Positions 1 through 11,839 of a DNA stretch of 64,000 nt are shown here, piece by piece. How positions within the stretch are numbered: the stretch's first letter is position 1; each line of letters opens with the position of its first letter. This DNA is from Morella rubra. Taxonomy: Eukaryota; Streptophyta; Magnoliopsida; Fagales; Myricaceae. The translations under genes were made by a program, and so were the position numbers. Below the pieces are notes generated by a model. The model was not told where the DNA came from. It saw only the letters and a list, made by a program, of their open reading frames with translations, and made no database searches. The DNA is taken from assembly GCA_003952965.2 (NCBI GenBank), contig CM025852.1:5427591-5491590 (forward strand). Reading direction: 5' to 3'.

Positions 1-2345
1 ACACTTAATATAATCACTTTTAATGTTACTATTAGATGAGCTGCAATATGAAGAAGTCTTTCATATATGGTCTATCAAATTTCAACAAAAACGATAATAT
101 GCAGCTATGTGAAGCAGAGTCCAACCTTTATGGTATGTTGTTATACTTGAGCCTTTTTTCTAACAAGTTCTCATGACAAAGACATGTTCAATTGATGAAT
201 GGCTAATTGATCTAACTCAAATTATCAAATCAGTTGGTGTTACTAAAGATTGGTTCATATCCAAGCTTGTTAAATGCAGTGTCTTTGTCATAACTTTTAA
301 TAAGATCATAACATAGTCTAATCTTGAGCAAATTCTGTGAACATATAGGGAGCTATTCAGCGCCAGGCCGAGCAGCGCACTGCTGAGATTTCACAAATTA
401 GTCTTGTTGGTGACGCTCTGCCTCCTGGGCTCGAGTTCATTGAAGCTCTGTCACATAAAATTGTGTTTTCAGCTCGTTCCTTCGAAAACATAACACTGCA
501 GGTAGGATCCATGGAACGACTAGTCCAACTAGTCTCATAAAGACTTTCGAAGACCAACTCAAATCCTCAATTTCGAGATTCTTGCCATCATGAATGATCA
601 CTAGCGATTTATTTTTTTTTATCAAGTTTGGATTAAGAATTGACAAAAAACCGTTTCCTTGACTTTCACATCCCTTTATCAATTTCTACAGAGCAAGCTG
701 AATTTAGCATTAACTAACAATTTCGCCGTTGGTCAATCTATACCAGCAGTTGAGTTTTGACTCCTGCAGCAAGGGTGAAGCCACATGTAGCTTTTGGGGC
801 TAAAAACAACAATATAATTTTTTATTAGAAAATTAATAAAAAAATAAAGAAAGAATAATTTTAATTTAAATACTAATTTTCCTTTTTTTGGGGCTTCGTA
901 CTTTTGGCTTAGAAAGAGATTAAAAAAAAGGCAAGAATGACAAAATTCTTCTGTCAAACCAATCGTGTCAAAATTGACTATGGATACGTAGCCTTCCACA
1001 TGAGTCAACACCCAAAAAAAAAATCAATCGATGAGAAAGAAAATAGTTTTTCTTTGACCCCAACAAGTGTGAACAAATAGCTTACCTCCAGCATCAACAA
1101 CATTGGATATTTATATCCGTTGAGTCAGGTAGAAATCGGCTCTAGGGTTAAACCTACGAGCATGGGAATTATTAAAGAGAAACTTAGATAAGGAGTGATG
1201 AAGAGGGGTGTTCCTTTTGGGCGGCGAAAAAATTTTCATTGTTTTGTGAATTGATTAAGGTAAGAAGACTTTATTTTTTAGGATGATTCCTAACAAAATC
1301 CTTTGCCTGATGCATTTTGAATATGTTTGACGAGCATTGAATGCATTGCGGCCTTTTGTTGTCAACTAGAATTGGCAACAGTCAGGATAACTTAATATGA
1401 TCACTTTTAATGTCATACTATTATCCTGATGAGCTGCAACAATGAAGAGCTGTTCTACCCTTTGCGTCTTTCATATATGCTATTTGTCTATCAAATTTCA
1501 ACAACTGTTTTGCTGGATTAAAAATATTAAATTTTGCAATTATATGATTTGTCCAACCAATTTTATGGTATGTTGTTAGACTTCAAAAAACAAGACAAAA
1601 AAAGAAAGAATGAAAGACTATTTTCCTAACTTTTAGTTCTTTTTTAGAAAGGGAAAAAAAGACAAGAATGAGTCTTCTTAATTATGTCAAACCAATCGAT
1701 AAAAACAAAAACACCTATGGATACGTAGCCTTCCACATGAGTCAACACCCAAAAAAAAAATCAATCGATGAAAAAGAAAATAGTTTTTCTTTGACCCCAA
1801 GAGAAAATAGTGCTTACCTCTGAATAATTTAAAAGTGCATCAACAACATTGATATTTTATCCGTTGAAGGCCATCAAATCGGCTCTAGGGTTACCTACGA
1901 GCTGGGAATTATTACTTATGTACTTAGACATGAATTTGTGATGAAGAGGGGTGTTCCGTCGACATCCTTTTCATTAAAAAGATTGCTCAGAGAAGACTTT
2001 ATTTTTTAGGATGATTCCTACAATATCCTTTGCCTGATGGCCCCCCAATATGACAGCATTGAATGCATTGCGGCCTCTGTTGTCAACTAATTCACAATAG
2101 TCAGGACAACTTGATATGATCACTTCTAATGCCACACTATTACCTCAATGAGCTGCAATATGAAGAGCTATCCTACCCTTTGCGTCTTTCATATATGCTA
2201 TTTGTCTATCAAATTTCAACAACTGTTTTGCTGGCTTAAAACGATTGAAATATGCAATTATATGAAGCAGAGTCCAACCTTTATGGTATGTTGTTATACT
2301 TCAAGCCCTGAGCCTTTGAAGAAGCTTTCTAACAAGTTCTAAAAC
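1..2345 (-). repeat. Tandem array of broken ankyrin-exon units
   Basis: The same ankyrin-exon sequence occurs at about 1-160, 1385-1600 and 2105-2345. Recurring marks are a stretch encoding an ankyrin loop (minus strand: AYMKDAKG) and CELVDNRG. Between them sit repeated spacers with the motif CCTTCCACATGAGTCAACAC at about 990 and 1730. The first two units are shortened and frame-broken; the third is the longest. The array looks like successive partial duplications of one exon plus its flanking intron. It has a larger relative at 38035-41850. Confidence 0.75.
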
Positions 2346-2840
2346 TAATATAGTAAATATATATATGACAAAGACATGTCCTATTAATAAGCAAATAGTG
2401 ACAATTGTAATTGGATTTCAACAATGAATGAACTACGCTAATTATTTTTTCTAACTCAAATTATAAACCCATCATATAACTATTTATGACACAAAATTAC
2501 TACTATATTGGTGTTACGATTTAGTAATTATGACATATACACATGATTATTGAATTGGCACACCATATCCACAAACACACCCTTATATCTTGTTAAATGC
2601 AGTGTCATGTGTGGGATTTGCTACCCCCACATAACTTTTAATAATTTCATAACATAGTCTACTTTTAGTTTTTATTAAAATTAACCATACAACCTAGAAT
2701 ATTGAGAAAATTAAACTGATATTACCAGTATCGCCCAGAGTTAATACTGCAGCATGCAGAGCTGTTTTGCCAAGAGGGCCACCACAAGCTGGCGATTTAC
2801 AAGTGTTCATTGATGATCTTGACTCTGCAACTAGGGTTGT
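1930..2840 (-). pseudogene. ACD6-like ankyrin-repeat pseudogene, copy 1
   Basis: Two exon-like parts are readable on the minus strand. The first (about 2840-2700) encodes GGPLGKTALHAAV, a classic ankyrin start, and ends near a splice donor. The second (about 2345-1930) encodes GWTLLHIIAYFNR, ALHIAAH, CELVDNRGRNAF and KDIVGIILK, which are three further ankyrin units. In-frame stops interrupt it, for instance directly after LHIAAH and near the start of the second exon. The order matches the ankyrin gene at 47941-50260, so this is a decayed paralogue of the ACD6/ITN1-type family, whose members are membrane proteins in defence and salt signalling. The PGG membrane domain is absent here. Confidence 0.75.
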
Positions 2841-2844
2841 CAGG

Positions 2845-4319
2845 TACATATGAAAAATTGTGTTTTCAGTTGGGGTTTGTAAGTGGTCTAAAGGTTCTTA
2901 GATATCTTCGAAAACATCAAAATTTCCATTCGCTGCAACATCGTATAAAATAGGATCCATGCCAATAATAGTCTTGGTTCCATTCGCCGGTTAGAATTCA
3001 TAGATGTTTGAATTAGATGGGTGATCCATTCTTTATGCTTGAGTTTCTATCCGTCGGTTTGTACTTGTTTACTATAGTTTCACAGATAAATTATGCTTCA
3101 AGACTTCACGTGCATAAAACAAATAGCCAAAAAGAAAAAGTTCATTAAAAAAAAAATGCTAGCCCTGACGTCTTATGTTAATGATAAACTACACAGTTTT
3201 TGTATGGATATAAGAAACAAGAAGTTTTACTTATTTATAAACACAAAAAAGAAAGAAAGAGGACAACCAATTATAGCTAGCACATTTTCTAAAGAATAAA
3301 GAGTAGTATAATCATTAATGCTTGCTAACTCTAGGATGGTTTCCTGTAATGATCATTGTATATAGGGCTTATCTTCATTGTTAACGTACTAAATAATTAA
3401 TTAATTGACCCCTCCATTTGTCTCGAACATGAGTGAGTTTACATGGAAAACTTACAAAGAAGATTAACAAAAATAAATAAATTGGAGAAAGTCATAGTCC
3501 ACCATCTAATTAACTCGAGTAGCTTAATTACGTACCAGTCGCGTTGCCGTGAAAAAAGGTAGCAATGAAGCACACATCGGCATATATGTGTGAGATTCTT
3601 CAGATTGAGCGTGCGCGAGCGCGGCTCAGGCATATCTCATAGACTCACTTGCCCTTATCCTGAGAAGAAGATGTGAAGTGTAGGTGCTGAAGAACATGTG
3701 GTGATAAATCCAACATCTTTTGATCATGTGGGAAGCTCTTATGTTTGATCACTTACACCTAAAGAGATACGATGGCTTTTGCCCTCTATCTTATTAGAAG
3801 GTAAGTATGGAGGAGTACAACCATGTCCACTTTGCATTTTATTTAGTGGTGTTTAATTTAAATCAAGTTAAAGTTAAAAGAAATTTTTTAAAGCTTCACA
3901 ATATCCATACATTTAAAATACAGGAACTAACCATGATAAAAAAAAATTAAAAACATATGGAAAACAAATATGGACGTGGTATATATATCATAACAAAAAT
4001 ATAGTACAACAAATCCATATCTTATACTTTTTTTCGTAGTTTTTAAATTTGGTTTAATTACTCTGCTAATTCATGTGGTTTAATTTGTTCTCGATTTTTT
4101 CTTCCAATATTAATTCTTTTCTTATGAATACTTAAGGTTAATTCTTTTCCAATATTATTCTTTTCTGTCCAATCTCAACATTGCGACCGACAAATATGTC
4201 TAAATTTATAACGGAATATAGATGGTCACAACTAATTATCAAAAAACATCTGGATTCACTGAGCTTGTGTTGCTTAATAGTGACATATTTTTGGTTAGTG
4301 AAATATTGGTATGTAGCTT
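2845..4319. other. AT-rich spacer, no gene seen
   Basis: No supported coding sequence. The short open frames have no recognisable motif. The stretch is part of the duplicated block and is repeated at 42350-43825. Confidence 0.6.
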
Positions 4320-4499
4320 GTTTGTGGTAGGGGTGGGCATTTTTTTTGCAATTGTAATTCTGATATCGGCATTCACATCTGGCCATTGGCTCCCACTGAG
4401 AATCGAAGCTAGACTCGGTAGGTGATATCGCTTTCCTGATGGAATCGGTAATTCCGTCGAGACTCGTGAAATTTTCAATCGCTCAATTTATTTATTTAT

Positions 4500-4892
4500 G
4501 GAAAAAATATACTTTTCACCCACAAACTACCGGAGTAGTGACATATTGCACCCCAGACTATCATCTTTAAGACATTGCACCCTCAAACTACCAATGTTAG
4601 ACACTTTGCACCCTAAACTACCACTTTAACACATTACACCCTCCAACTACTAATATTAAACACTTTGCACCTTCCATTTGACAATATACCCTTGAGAAAT
4701 TAATGAATTGACAACAATATCTTCAATATATGCAAAATAAGTAAGGGCATTATTGTCATTTTAGTCTAAAAATTTGATAAAAGTGCAAAGTGTTAAAATT
4801 GATAATTAAAGAGTGCAATGTGTCAAAATTGGTAGTTTAGGGTGCAAAGCGCAAAATCTATGATAGTTTGTGGGTAAAAAGTGTATTTTCCC
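4500..4892. mobile_element. Mutator-type MITE nested in the hAT copy
   Basis: The ends are inverted copies: CACAAACTACC inside the left end and its complement inside the right end. The outermost bases read GGAAAA on the left and TTTTCCC on the right. The flanks on both sides read TTTATTTAT, which fits a 9-bp target duplication but is low complexity. The interior repeats a motif of the type TTGCACCCTAAACTACC. It is one of at least four related elements in the window. Confidence 0.7.
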
Positions 4893-5131
4893 TTTATTTA
4901 TTTATTTGTCCATGAGTATTTAGATTTCAAAGAAAAAAAAGAAGGAAAAATTGACAAATTGCTAACTAAGTTTTAGTGTTTTCTAAAAAAATAAATAAAA
5001 AGCTCACTGACTTTGTCATTTTGATACCAACGTCACTAGACCGTGAAATTTTTTTTGTCCAACTACAACGTAACACGTGTTATTAAAAAAAAAAAATAAA
5101 AATAAAATAAAAATCGTATAATCTTTTTTTA

Positions 5132-5630
5132 TAAAAAAAAAACTGAAAGAGTACGGGGTGGGACTCCCCACCCCAACCCCTCACGGTGGAGGAGGCCCCT
5201 CCACGTGAGCCGCCGCTCGGGATTGGGGGAGGTCCCCCAACCACCCCAGCAGCCGCCTGGGTGCCTCCCTGCTCCCCCACCACCTTGTTCTCCTTCGTCT
5301 TGAAGTGGGTTTCGAGAGGCTTGAGGTTCTTACCGTAGAACAAAAGCTGCTCGTACTTGGCCTTCGGCTCTTGCACGGACTGGAAGAGCTTCACGATTTA
5401 TTGGAGCTTCGGTGGGAGTTCTTCTATGGGTTGCAGAGGCACAGTGCTTCAATGGAGTGGTGGGTAGTCTTTGAAAAGCGATGGATTTAAAGATTTAGAG
5501 ATTATGGGAAAGTAGAGGATTTGGGATTTTGGTGCTGAATAATAGCAGGGAGGTAGAGATTGGCGGCCAGGGTGGGGAGTTCCACCCCGCTCCACCGACT
5601 TCCCAATCCGTAGTCTTTCAGTTTTTTTTT
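5132..5630. mobile_element. TIR element carrying a SufE gene fragment (Pack-type), copy 1
   Basis: The left end reads AAAAACTGAAAGAGTACGG. The right end is its imperfect inverse (CCGTAGTCTTTCAGTTTTT). Next to each end lie GC-rich inverted blocks of the type GGGGTGGGACTCCCCACCCC, which can form hairpins. The interior is much richer in GC than the surroundings and encodes part of SufE on the minus strand. No transposase is present. Capture of host coding sequence by a non-autonomous TIR element is the simplest reading. No clear target duplication was found because both flanks are A/T runs. Confidence 0.75.
5283..5433 (-). pseudogene. Captured SufE (cysteine desulfurase activator) fragment
   Basis: The minus strand encodes about 45 residues that match the conserved start of plant SufE: IEELPPKLQ, a stop, then IVKLFQSVQEPKAKYEQLL, followed by FYGKNLKPLETHFKTKENKV. 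SufE proteins accept sulfur from the plastid and mitochondrial cysteine desulfurases for iron-sulfur cluster assembly. The catalytic Cys normally follows shortly after ENKVEG; here the sequence leaves the family at exactly that point and enters the GC-rich end of the TIR element. An in-frame TAA also breaks it, so no functional SufE can be made. Confidence 0.85.
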
Positions 5631-6079
5631 AATATTTAACAGTATTAAATTATATATTTTTATTTATTTTAGAGTTTAATTTTTATTAATTTTATTTATT
5701 TTAATAACTCGTGTGATTGAATGGAAAACAAACTTTCCTTTAAATGCTTCTAATTATTTTGGGTCGAGTGGTATTGGATACTAGAATGATAAATTAAGTG
5801 AACTTTTTACATGATATTTGAAAATAAAATTTTAGAGTAAAATTTTAGTGGTTAATAAAAAATTAAAGAAATAGAATAAAAAAATTGATGAGAAAATAAA
5901 AAAATGAAAAAAAATGAAATTTTTATAATAATAATAAAATTTTAACGGATAAAATTTAAAGAAAACAAAGGTTATGTTATTTTTTTTTAAAATTTAATAA
6001 ATTTTTTAAAAAAGCATTAAAACTTACCGGTGATTTTTCATTTTTTTCAAAAAAAAAAAAAACTTAATGTTTATGTCTT

Positions 6080-6410
6080 TTAACCCCCTCCACCACCTCT
6101 CACTCCACTCTCGCACGAACTCCCCCCTTCACTCTCTCTGCTCTCAGCCTCTCTTCTCTCAATCTCTCTATCTCTGCCTCTCTTGTCTTACTGTCTTCAG
6201 CCGCCGCTAGCTCTCTCTCTTCTCCCAGCGTCGCCTCTCTCTCATCCCTCACTACTCTCTCAGTCGTGCCTCTCTCTACCCGCAGCAAGCCGTGCCTCTC
6301 TCAGCCTGTAGTCACGCCTCTCTTAGCCCCTTTCAGCCGATTTCTCTCTCTGTAGCCCTCCCTCTCCCTCCCGTGCATCTGCCTCTCTCACAGAGCCACC
6401 CCACCCATTA
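6080..6410. repeat. CT-rich tract
   Basis: About 300 bp of CTCTCT-type sequence with interspersed CCGC and GTGCC, inside the hAT element. The long open frame on the minus strand (Arg/Glu-rich) is a by-product of the repeat. The same tract is at 45590-45910. Confidence 0.75.
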
Positions 6411-7899
6411 TTAATTTTTCAATATTTGTTTGTGGCAATATTTATTTATTTTGTTAACACCTATTTTTGTATTTGTTTATTTGTGCAGGTGTGTGCCGTG
6501 TGGAGCAGTGGACAGATATTAATTTTTGAATTTTGGGCTTTTGTTTTGCCTTGAGGTAAATCTATGATTTACGAAATATGACGTTATGAACGATTGAACA
6601 TGAATCTGTGTGAATCTTGTGATATGTTTAGTATTTATATGCATTGAATTAATATTTGTGATCTGTTTAATGTTTTGGTTAATTGGTTGTGTACTGGAGA
6701 TTGGAGGATGAGAGTTTGATAATCGGAGATAATATTGAAGGATGAGATTGAATTTGTTTGGATTTGGAGTGTTGCGAAACTGTTTATGCTCCATGGATTT
6801 GTATGAATTTGAAGTTTTCTTTATGTACTCTTTGGTTTATTTGTTCTTTTTTGTTTTTTAAAAAATTATTTCAATTTTCATTTTCAAATTGAAAGTTTCA
6901 GTCCCCCAAAACTCCAACGCATATAAGAGAAGGCCGGCTTATGCTAATCTATTGTGGATGTGGTCATAATCTAATATGGTCACATCTAAAGTTAATGGTT
7001 GGCCAACTTTTATTTCTTTTGATTCTTGAAAACCAATATTTGAAAGATGGATCCAAATTCTTTATTCATGATGAACAACTAATAGGGTAATTAGCAAATT
7101 TGGATTTTCGTTTTATTTGATCGATTTTATACTCTTGTTTCTATTTTCGTAATGTTGATAGGGTGATGTTTTGGAAAGTAGTCAATTTCGCATTTAAGTT
7201 CAAACTAAGTGTTAGGCATTTAGGTTCCAGTCAGGTACAGTTATGCATTTAGTTAAACTAGTTTAGTCTTTAGAGTTTTAGTGACCAATCTTTCATAGTT
7301 GGTCATTAAATATTATGGGCATAATAAAAAAAATCATACAAGTTAATTACTCACCATTAAATCAGTATTCTATGCTAGTGAAGTATCAGAGCGTCTTTTA
7401 CCCACACTAATGGCCAACATCTTTTTCTTCCAGGGATTACGATTGCTAGGTGCGAGTCGTGCCTTTCGTGTGGGTTCGGTACGTATGTGTATCTTGATAT
7501 GGAGATAATGTTAAGTGGTTGGGAAGAGAGTAAGATAGTTGATACGGAAGTTATCATTAAAACATTTTTTGATCTAAAAGAGCTTTACGTGGAAAGTACG
7601 AAATGTGAGTTGAATTTTTTCTTTCAGTACAGAGTGTATATGTAGTGATAGGTTAAGTGTGTATGTATCGTAGAAAGAATTATTAACGCGAGCTCTTGAT
7701 GTCGCCGGAAATGTTACTTTTTGGGTGGGTGATTATTTATGTTATTTATTAAACGTTCATTTGGTTGTTTTGTCAGGTTTTTCAGTAGTGTAGAAATGCT
7801 TTTTCCATTACACGAAAGTTAATGACGATGTTTGCAACAGATGTCATTTACATTTTATTCTCAGAGTATTTGTACAGGTTTAATAGGTATGGAAAGTTT

Positions 7900-9640
7900 A
7901 AGATTCACAGATGCAGGGAGAAAAGAATGGAGGGATCCCCTGAGTTTTTTTAATAACGTGGTGTAGAGCCCAGTGTGGGATCAAATTTGGTGTGCTGCTT
8001 AAGTACTGTCTTAGAAAAGAATGCCGTCGGATGCGTGCTACATGAGTTGTGATGCTGATGCAGCTGAGGTTAGATTAGATCAAAGTGGTAGTGAGGTTGT
8101 GCCTAAGTGCCTAATCAGAATTGTGACGACATGCATTCCGTGTATCCAATGGCGAAGGAATGCAGTTTTCCTATGTGGAAGGTTCTGGACGGGCAGGGAT
8201 ACTGGGAAGAAGAAGGTTGGCCAGATCAGTTATATTGTGGAGCTGTGAACTTCTGCGACAAACGTGGACGTAAGGTTGATAGAATGACTGTGTGCCAGAG
8301 ACTTGATCGGCAGTCAATCAAAATTGTATCGCGTGACCGATAGTCCCTTATTCTGGTACGGGTATTATCTTCATCAAAGTTCGAAGGACAAGAGGGGGAA
8401 GTGGTTGCATGATATTGCCGTGAGAGGTGTTGGTCTTCGTGATAGAGATTCTGCGGTGGCTTATTACGATGACAGGGTTGTGTGACTTTGGGGATCCACC
8501 CGAGAATGCTGCGGTTTAGAGTGGAGGCAATGCGGCTGTGAGGTACGATCAGATGGTCCAGGCTGAGGAAGAGGAGAGAAGGAACTGTATGACATAGAGT
8601 TGAACATTCCCCTGTGCTGTTAATTCAGCATATGCATATGCTTATTAAATAGATAACTCAAACGGAGTGAGTGACAGAGGTTTTTGGGGAGTGTGTAAGG
8701 GATGTAATGCTTGGGTCGTTTTACAGCTGCGCTAATGCTAGGTTATTTTGTCCAGGAGACATGTCGTAAAACAGTACCCAATGAAGATGAGCACAGCGAG
8801 TGCCACGCGATGGCCGGCTTACCATCTTTGACAAGGAGACGTTTGCGTGATGGTGAGGCTTCTGTTGTGGGCTTGTTGAAATTGATTTTCGGAGATAACG
8901 GGTTTTACCTACAGTTTGTTGCAGAGGGCATGTGGAAGTCTCAATTTTACTTACATGTGTATTAATCAAATGCGGGGAAAGTGCTGACATCGCGATGAAG
9001 GTAATGAAAATGCACGCATTAGTGTCTGGATTGTACGTTTGAAGCCAAGTCATGGCAAAGGGCTTGTGATTATGGCGAGGCTTGACGTCGACAGTGTGAG
9101 CTGTCATGGCATGTTGATGTGTGGAGAACAATGACAGGGACTTTCTATGGAATGTGGTCGATTGCAGTTTATCATCTTTGCTATGCATGAGTATTGACAT
9201 GAACAGCCGAACTAACTTGCGTGGATTGCGTGAAGAGGAGTTCGGGAGAATATTGGGGTGGATGGTGTCTTATTTTAGGTGAGAAGAAAGATCGACGAAG
9301 ATCGCAGACTCCGTGGTTCTATATTTGCTAGCAATGGAAAGTCGCGACATGTCAGTGCTCATATGGAGAATGCGCTTCTGGAGATTAGTATATGGAATAC
9401 CACTATTTGTGGAAGGAAAGATATAAAGACTAAATGATCAGTTCGGTGCATGTTCTCACTTTTGGCCCAAGGGAAGAGAAATTAGGCTCTCGATCGGTGA
9501 TGTGTGTGAAGTAGGAAATCGGGAGTTGCCTCGGGCGTAGAGCGTAACTCAAGTGCCAGATGGAGGTCCAGCACACACAAGTGATGTATTGAGAAAATTG
9601 ACGAAGAATAAGTTTTGTTAGGTATAGAGGAATGACCTTA
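7900..9640 (+). pseudogene. Mirror copy of the DC1-domain gene, heavily broken
   Basis: On the plus strand this is the inverted counterpart of the DC1 gene at 17180-18650. Short islands of the same protein survive, such as MAKE, ARLDR-like RLDR, and the tail encoded near 9580 (conserved IEKI region). Frameshifts occur every few dozen bases, so no DC1 zinc-binding unit is intact. The dense, insertion-biased damage is unlike normal gene decay and resembles raw long-read error. Confidence 0.75.
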
Positions 9641-10357
9641 GCTTCGAGTCATAGTGTCAAAGTCGCTCTGTGTTTTTGTGTGTGTTGTTGCTCTTAGTAA
9701 ATGGTGTGGTTGGTCTGCTCATGGGTCAAGGATCAGACGTTCACGCAGGCTCACATAGTATATATAATATGAATTGTCTAGTTTTAAAGAAGAAAAAAGA
9801 AATTTTCATTAGCTGGCACAGAACTTTCTAATGATTGATTTGAAAAATCGCATGTTTATGGTTTTAACGATGGTTGTGATAAGGACTTGAGTCTGTCAAG
9901 TTAAATGTGGTTTGGCTATGTTTTTCGACTTGTTCTATTTAATGTGCTTTGTGTTTAAGTAATAATAATTCATTCCAACCACACATGCAGAAACCAGTAA
10001 GTTGCAGGCTGGCGCTTAACGAGAGCTCGATAGGCAGGTGTCTGGGAAGACTAGCGAAAGAAGCATGGTAGACTACCGCATAATCAGTCGGCGATGCCGT
10101 TCGGCCGAGCATGCCTGAAACCCAAGCTAGATAGTGCTGGTTAGATTGGGCAGCTTGGATTTGGAGAACTTTTTTACAAATTTTTCTCAGACAAGGCCGA
10201 ACGATCCAAACAGATATTTACAAACCCGACATACTTTTACGTGAAATGCGTACTAGAGGGTTTGCTTGCGGCGTGGAATCTGCTTTGGAAGAAGAAGGTT
10301 GATGCATAAGTCATAATAGAAGAGAAGGGGACTGGCGGCTTTGGTCCGTGGAAAGCC

Positions 10358-11000
10358 GTAATCAACCAGAATGCTCAGTGGATTGGAGATCAATAGCCAA
10401 GACCATTGAACGCCCGTGACCATCTCTCCTCTACAAAATCCTGGGTAGCCCGGAAAATCAAGCGAGATTGACTTTCTGACGCATATCCTTGCGCTAGAGG
10501 ACCGTGCCACAAATTTTTGTGGTTGCAATATTCCAAAAACTGTGTACTTTTGTATGGAAATTTGATGAGCCCGTTGGACGCTAGCCTAATGGTTGGGAGG
10601 TCGAACTCTATGAGTTTGACAGACTAAGTTCGAGTCATATAAGCATAAAGTCAATACTTCTACTATTAGGTAAGTCTCAGATCTTATCGCGCACAGGGCT
10701 GTGGAGCCATTGTCAGTTCTTTATGCATCACTCTAGAGGATCTATGTTACAAAACAAGTTTAGGCCAGCAGAGTAGCTCCTCGATGGCTTAAACTTTTTT
10801 TAAAATTTGATGGGTCTGACCCACCCTAGACAACTATTTGTAATTCGTTATCATTAATATATGACTTACCAAAAAAAAAATACTCCTTCAACGTAATGTC
10901 ATTTAGTCAAATCTTTAGTGCAAAATTGTCAACATTATACTTAAAGGGGATAAAATACCAAGCGAAATAAAGTGGGTCATCTAATTAGAAGAAGGGTTAC
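10358..11000. repeat. Island of apparent identity between the palindrome arms
   Basis: This stretch is, by eye, an exact reverse complement of about 15890-16530. Sequence on both sides is noisy. The island contains the SINE-like element and about 300 bp of flank. Confidence 0.8.
10567..10880 (+). mobile_element. tRNA-derived SINE, left-arm copy
   Basis: It has a box A-like sequence (TAGCCTAATGGTTGGG) and, about 45 bp on, a box B-like sequence (AAGTTCGAGTC), the internal RNA polymerase III promoter of tRNA-derived SINEs. It ends in an A run at 10869-10878. It is identical to the right-arm copy. No clear target duplication was found. Confidence 0.65.
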
Positions 11001-11489
11001 AAGTTTTATAGAATCTCAAGGCATAAGATAAGTTTGGGAGAATCAGGAGATAACCATAAAGGAGTACGTTTGATCTCATAGGTGAAGTGATGTGATACTC
11101 TTGTAATAGGACCGATAAGGTCCAGCGAGAGTAGTATGTTTAGCATTTGTGGCAAAGATTATTGAACAGTTTGAGAGGGACATATATGAACAATCTTGTA
11201 GATAGAAAGATGTCATTGAAAAAAGAAAAGGAAAACTATGACGCTTAATTAGTTTATTTCAGTATAAGGCTTAGCCAAATCAAGACTTTTATTGATGAAG
11301 AATTGCTTACATTTTATGGGGAATAAGCGAAACTCAATATCATTACGAAGCAATGGAAAATGTATCAATGATTGTGAGAAGAAAAGAGGAAAGGGAGAGG
11401 AATGGAATGAATAGTTGATGTAAAGTATTTAACGTGCTAATAATGTGACTGTATTGCAGAAGAGAGCAAGGCGTTAATTGGTTATCTGA

Positions 11490-11830
11490 TAACTACGGTG
11501 ATCTAGGGTGTAGTGCAAAGGGATTTTGGGCCAGGTATAGGACTCCCTTGTTGCGTCGTGACCAGAAAACAACAGTAGGTATCTTTGCTTTATTGTTTTC
11601 CAAAGGCAGCATCTAGGTTTAGCATTACTTCGACGGTAGAGGGAGGAGGGATCCAGTATTGAAGGGTTCCAAATGGCGGCAGCCCGATTCAGCAGAAGAT
11701 GCGTTTCTCGCATGATGCAGAACAAAGAAGTGAGAAGTAGAAGGCAAACTAAAACTTTTTCTCATGAGGCGTACTCGCATCTGCTTCACTGGCACGACCC
11801 CAGATGTGCATGGACTTCCAGCTAAGGACC
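11490..11830 (-). pseudogene. Mirror copy of the CLE peptide gene, broken
   Basis: This is the inverted counterpart of the CLE gene at 15170-15418. On the minus strand the signal-peptide region, the Ser/Pro-rich middle and the CLE motif can all be followed, but insertions put them in different frames. The motif region reads ESYTWPKIPLHYT where the intact copy reads KVYTGPNPLHN. Confidence 0.7.
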
Positions 11831-11839
11831 TAGGAAGTA

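Larger units (their letters stand above)
1..7430. repeat. Segmental duplication, copy 1 (partner 39550-46920)
   Basis: From about 325 to about 7325 this stretch matches 39830-46830 almost base for base in the same orientation, at a nearly constant offset of 39505-39506. Only a few substitutions and short indels were seen, for example near 4605, 6513 and 6713. Positions 1-325 are a patchwork of the same family, with deletions relative to 39570-39830. After about 7325 the match becomes suddenly noisy, and it is lost between about 7430 and 7510, where the inverted arm begins. The copy may extend left of the window. Confidence 0.9.
4328..7430. mobile_element. hAT-type element, truncated copy
   Basis: It begins with the terminal sequence TAGGGGTGGGCA right after GTTTGTGG (4320-4327), the same left end and target duplication as the complete element at 43834-47379. 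It lacks the last roughly 450 bp and the right terminus, because the block is interrupted at about 7430 by the inverted arm. No transposase is readable. It contains a nested MITE (4500-4892) and a nested TIR element (5132-5630). Confidence 0.75.

Noticed and set aside
6100-6288. Arg/Glu-rich protein on the minus strand (also 45606-45794)
   Set aside because: It is a translation of the CT-rich tract; simple repeats give such frames by chance.
8721-9200. 159-residue open frame on the minus strand
   Set aside because: It lies antisense to the noisy DC1 mirror copy and has no domain. The noise removed stops by chance.
10253-10528. Identical open frame also found at 16354-16566, suggesting a repeated gene
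   Set aside because: The identity comes from the palindrome. The frame itself shows no family motif and overlaps the ORF remnant on the other strand.
10567-10635. Possible tRNA gene
   Set aside because: Box A and box B are present, but the sequence does not fold into a complete cloverleaf by eye and is followed by a SINE body and A tail.
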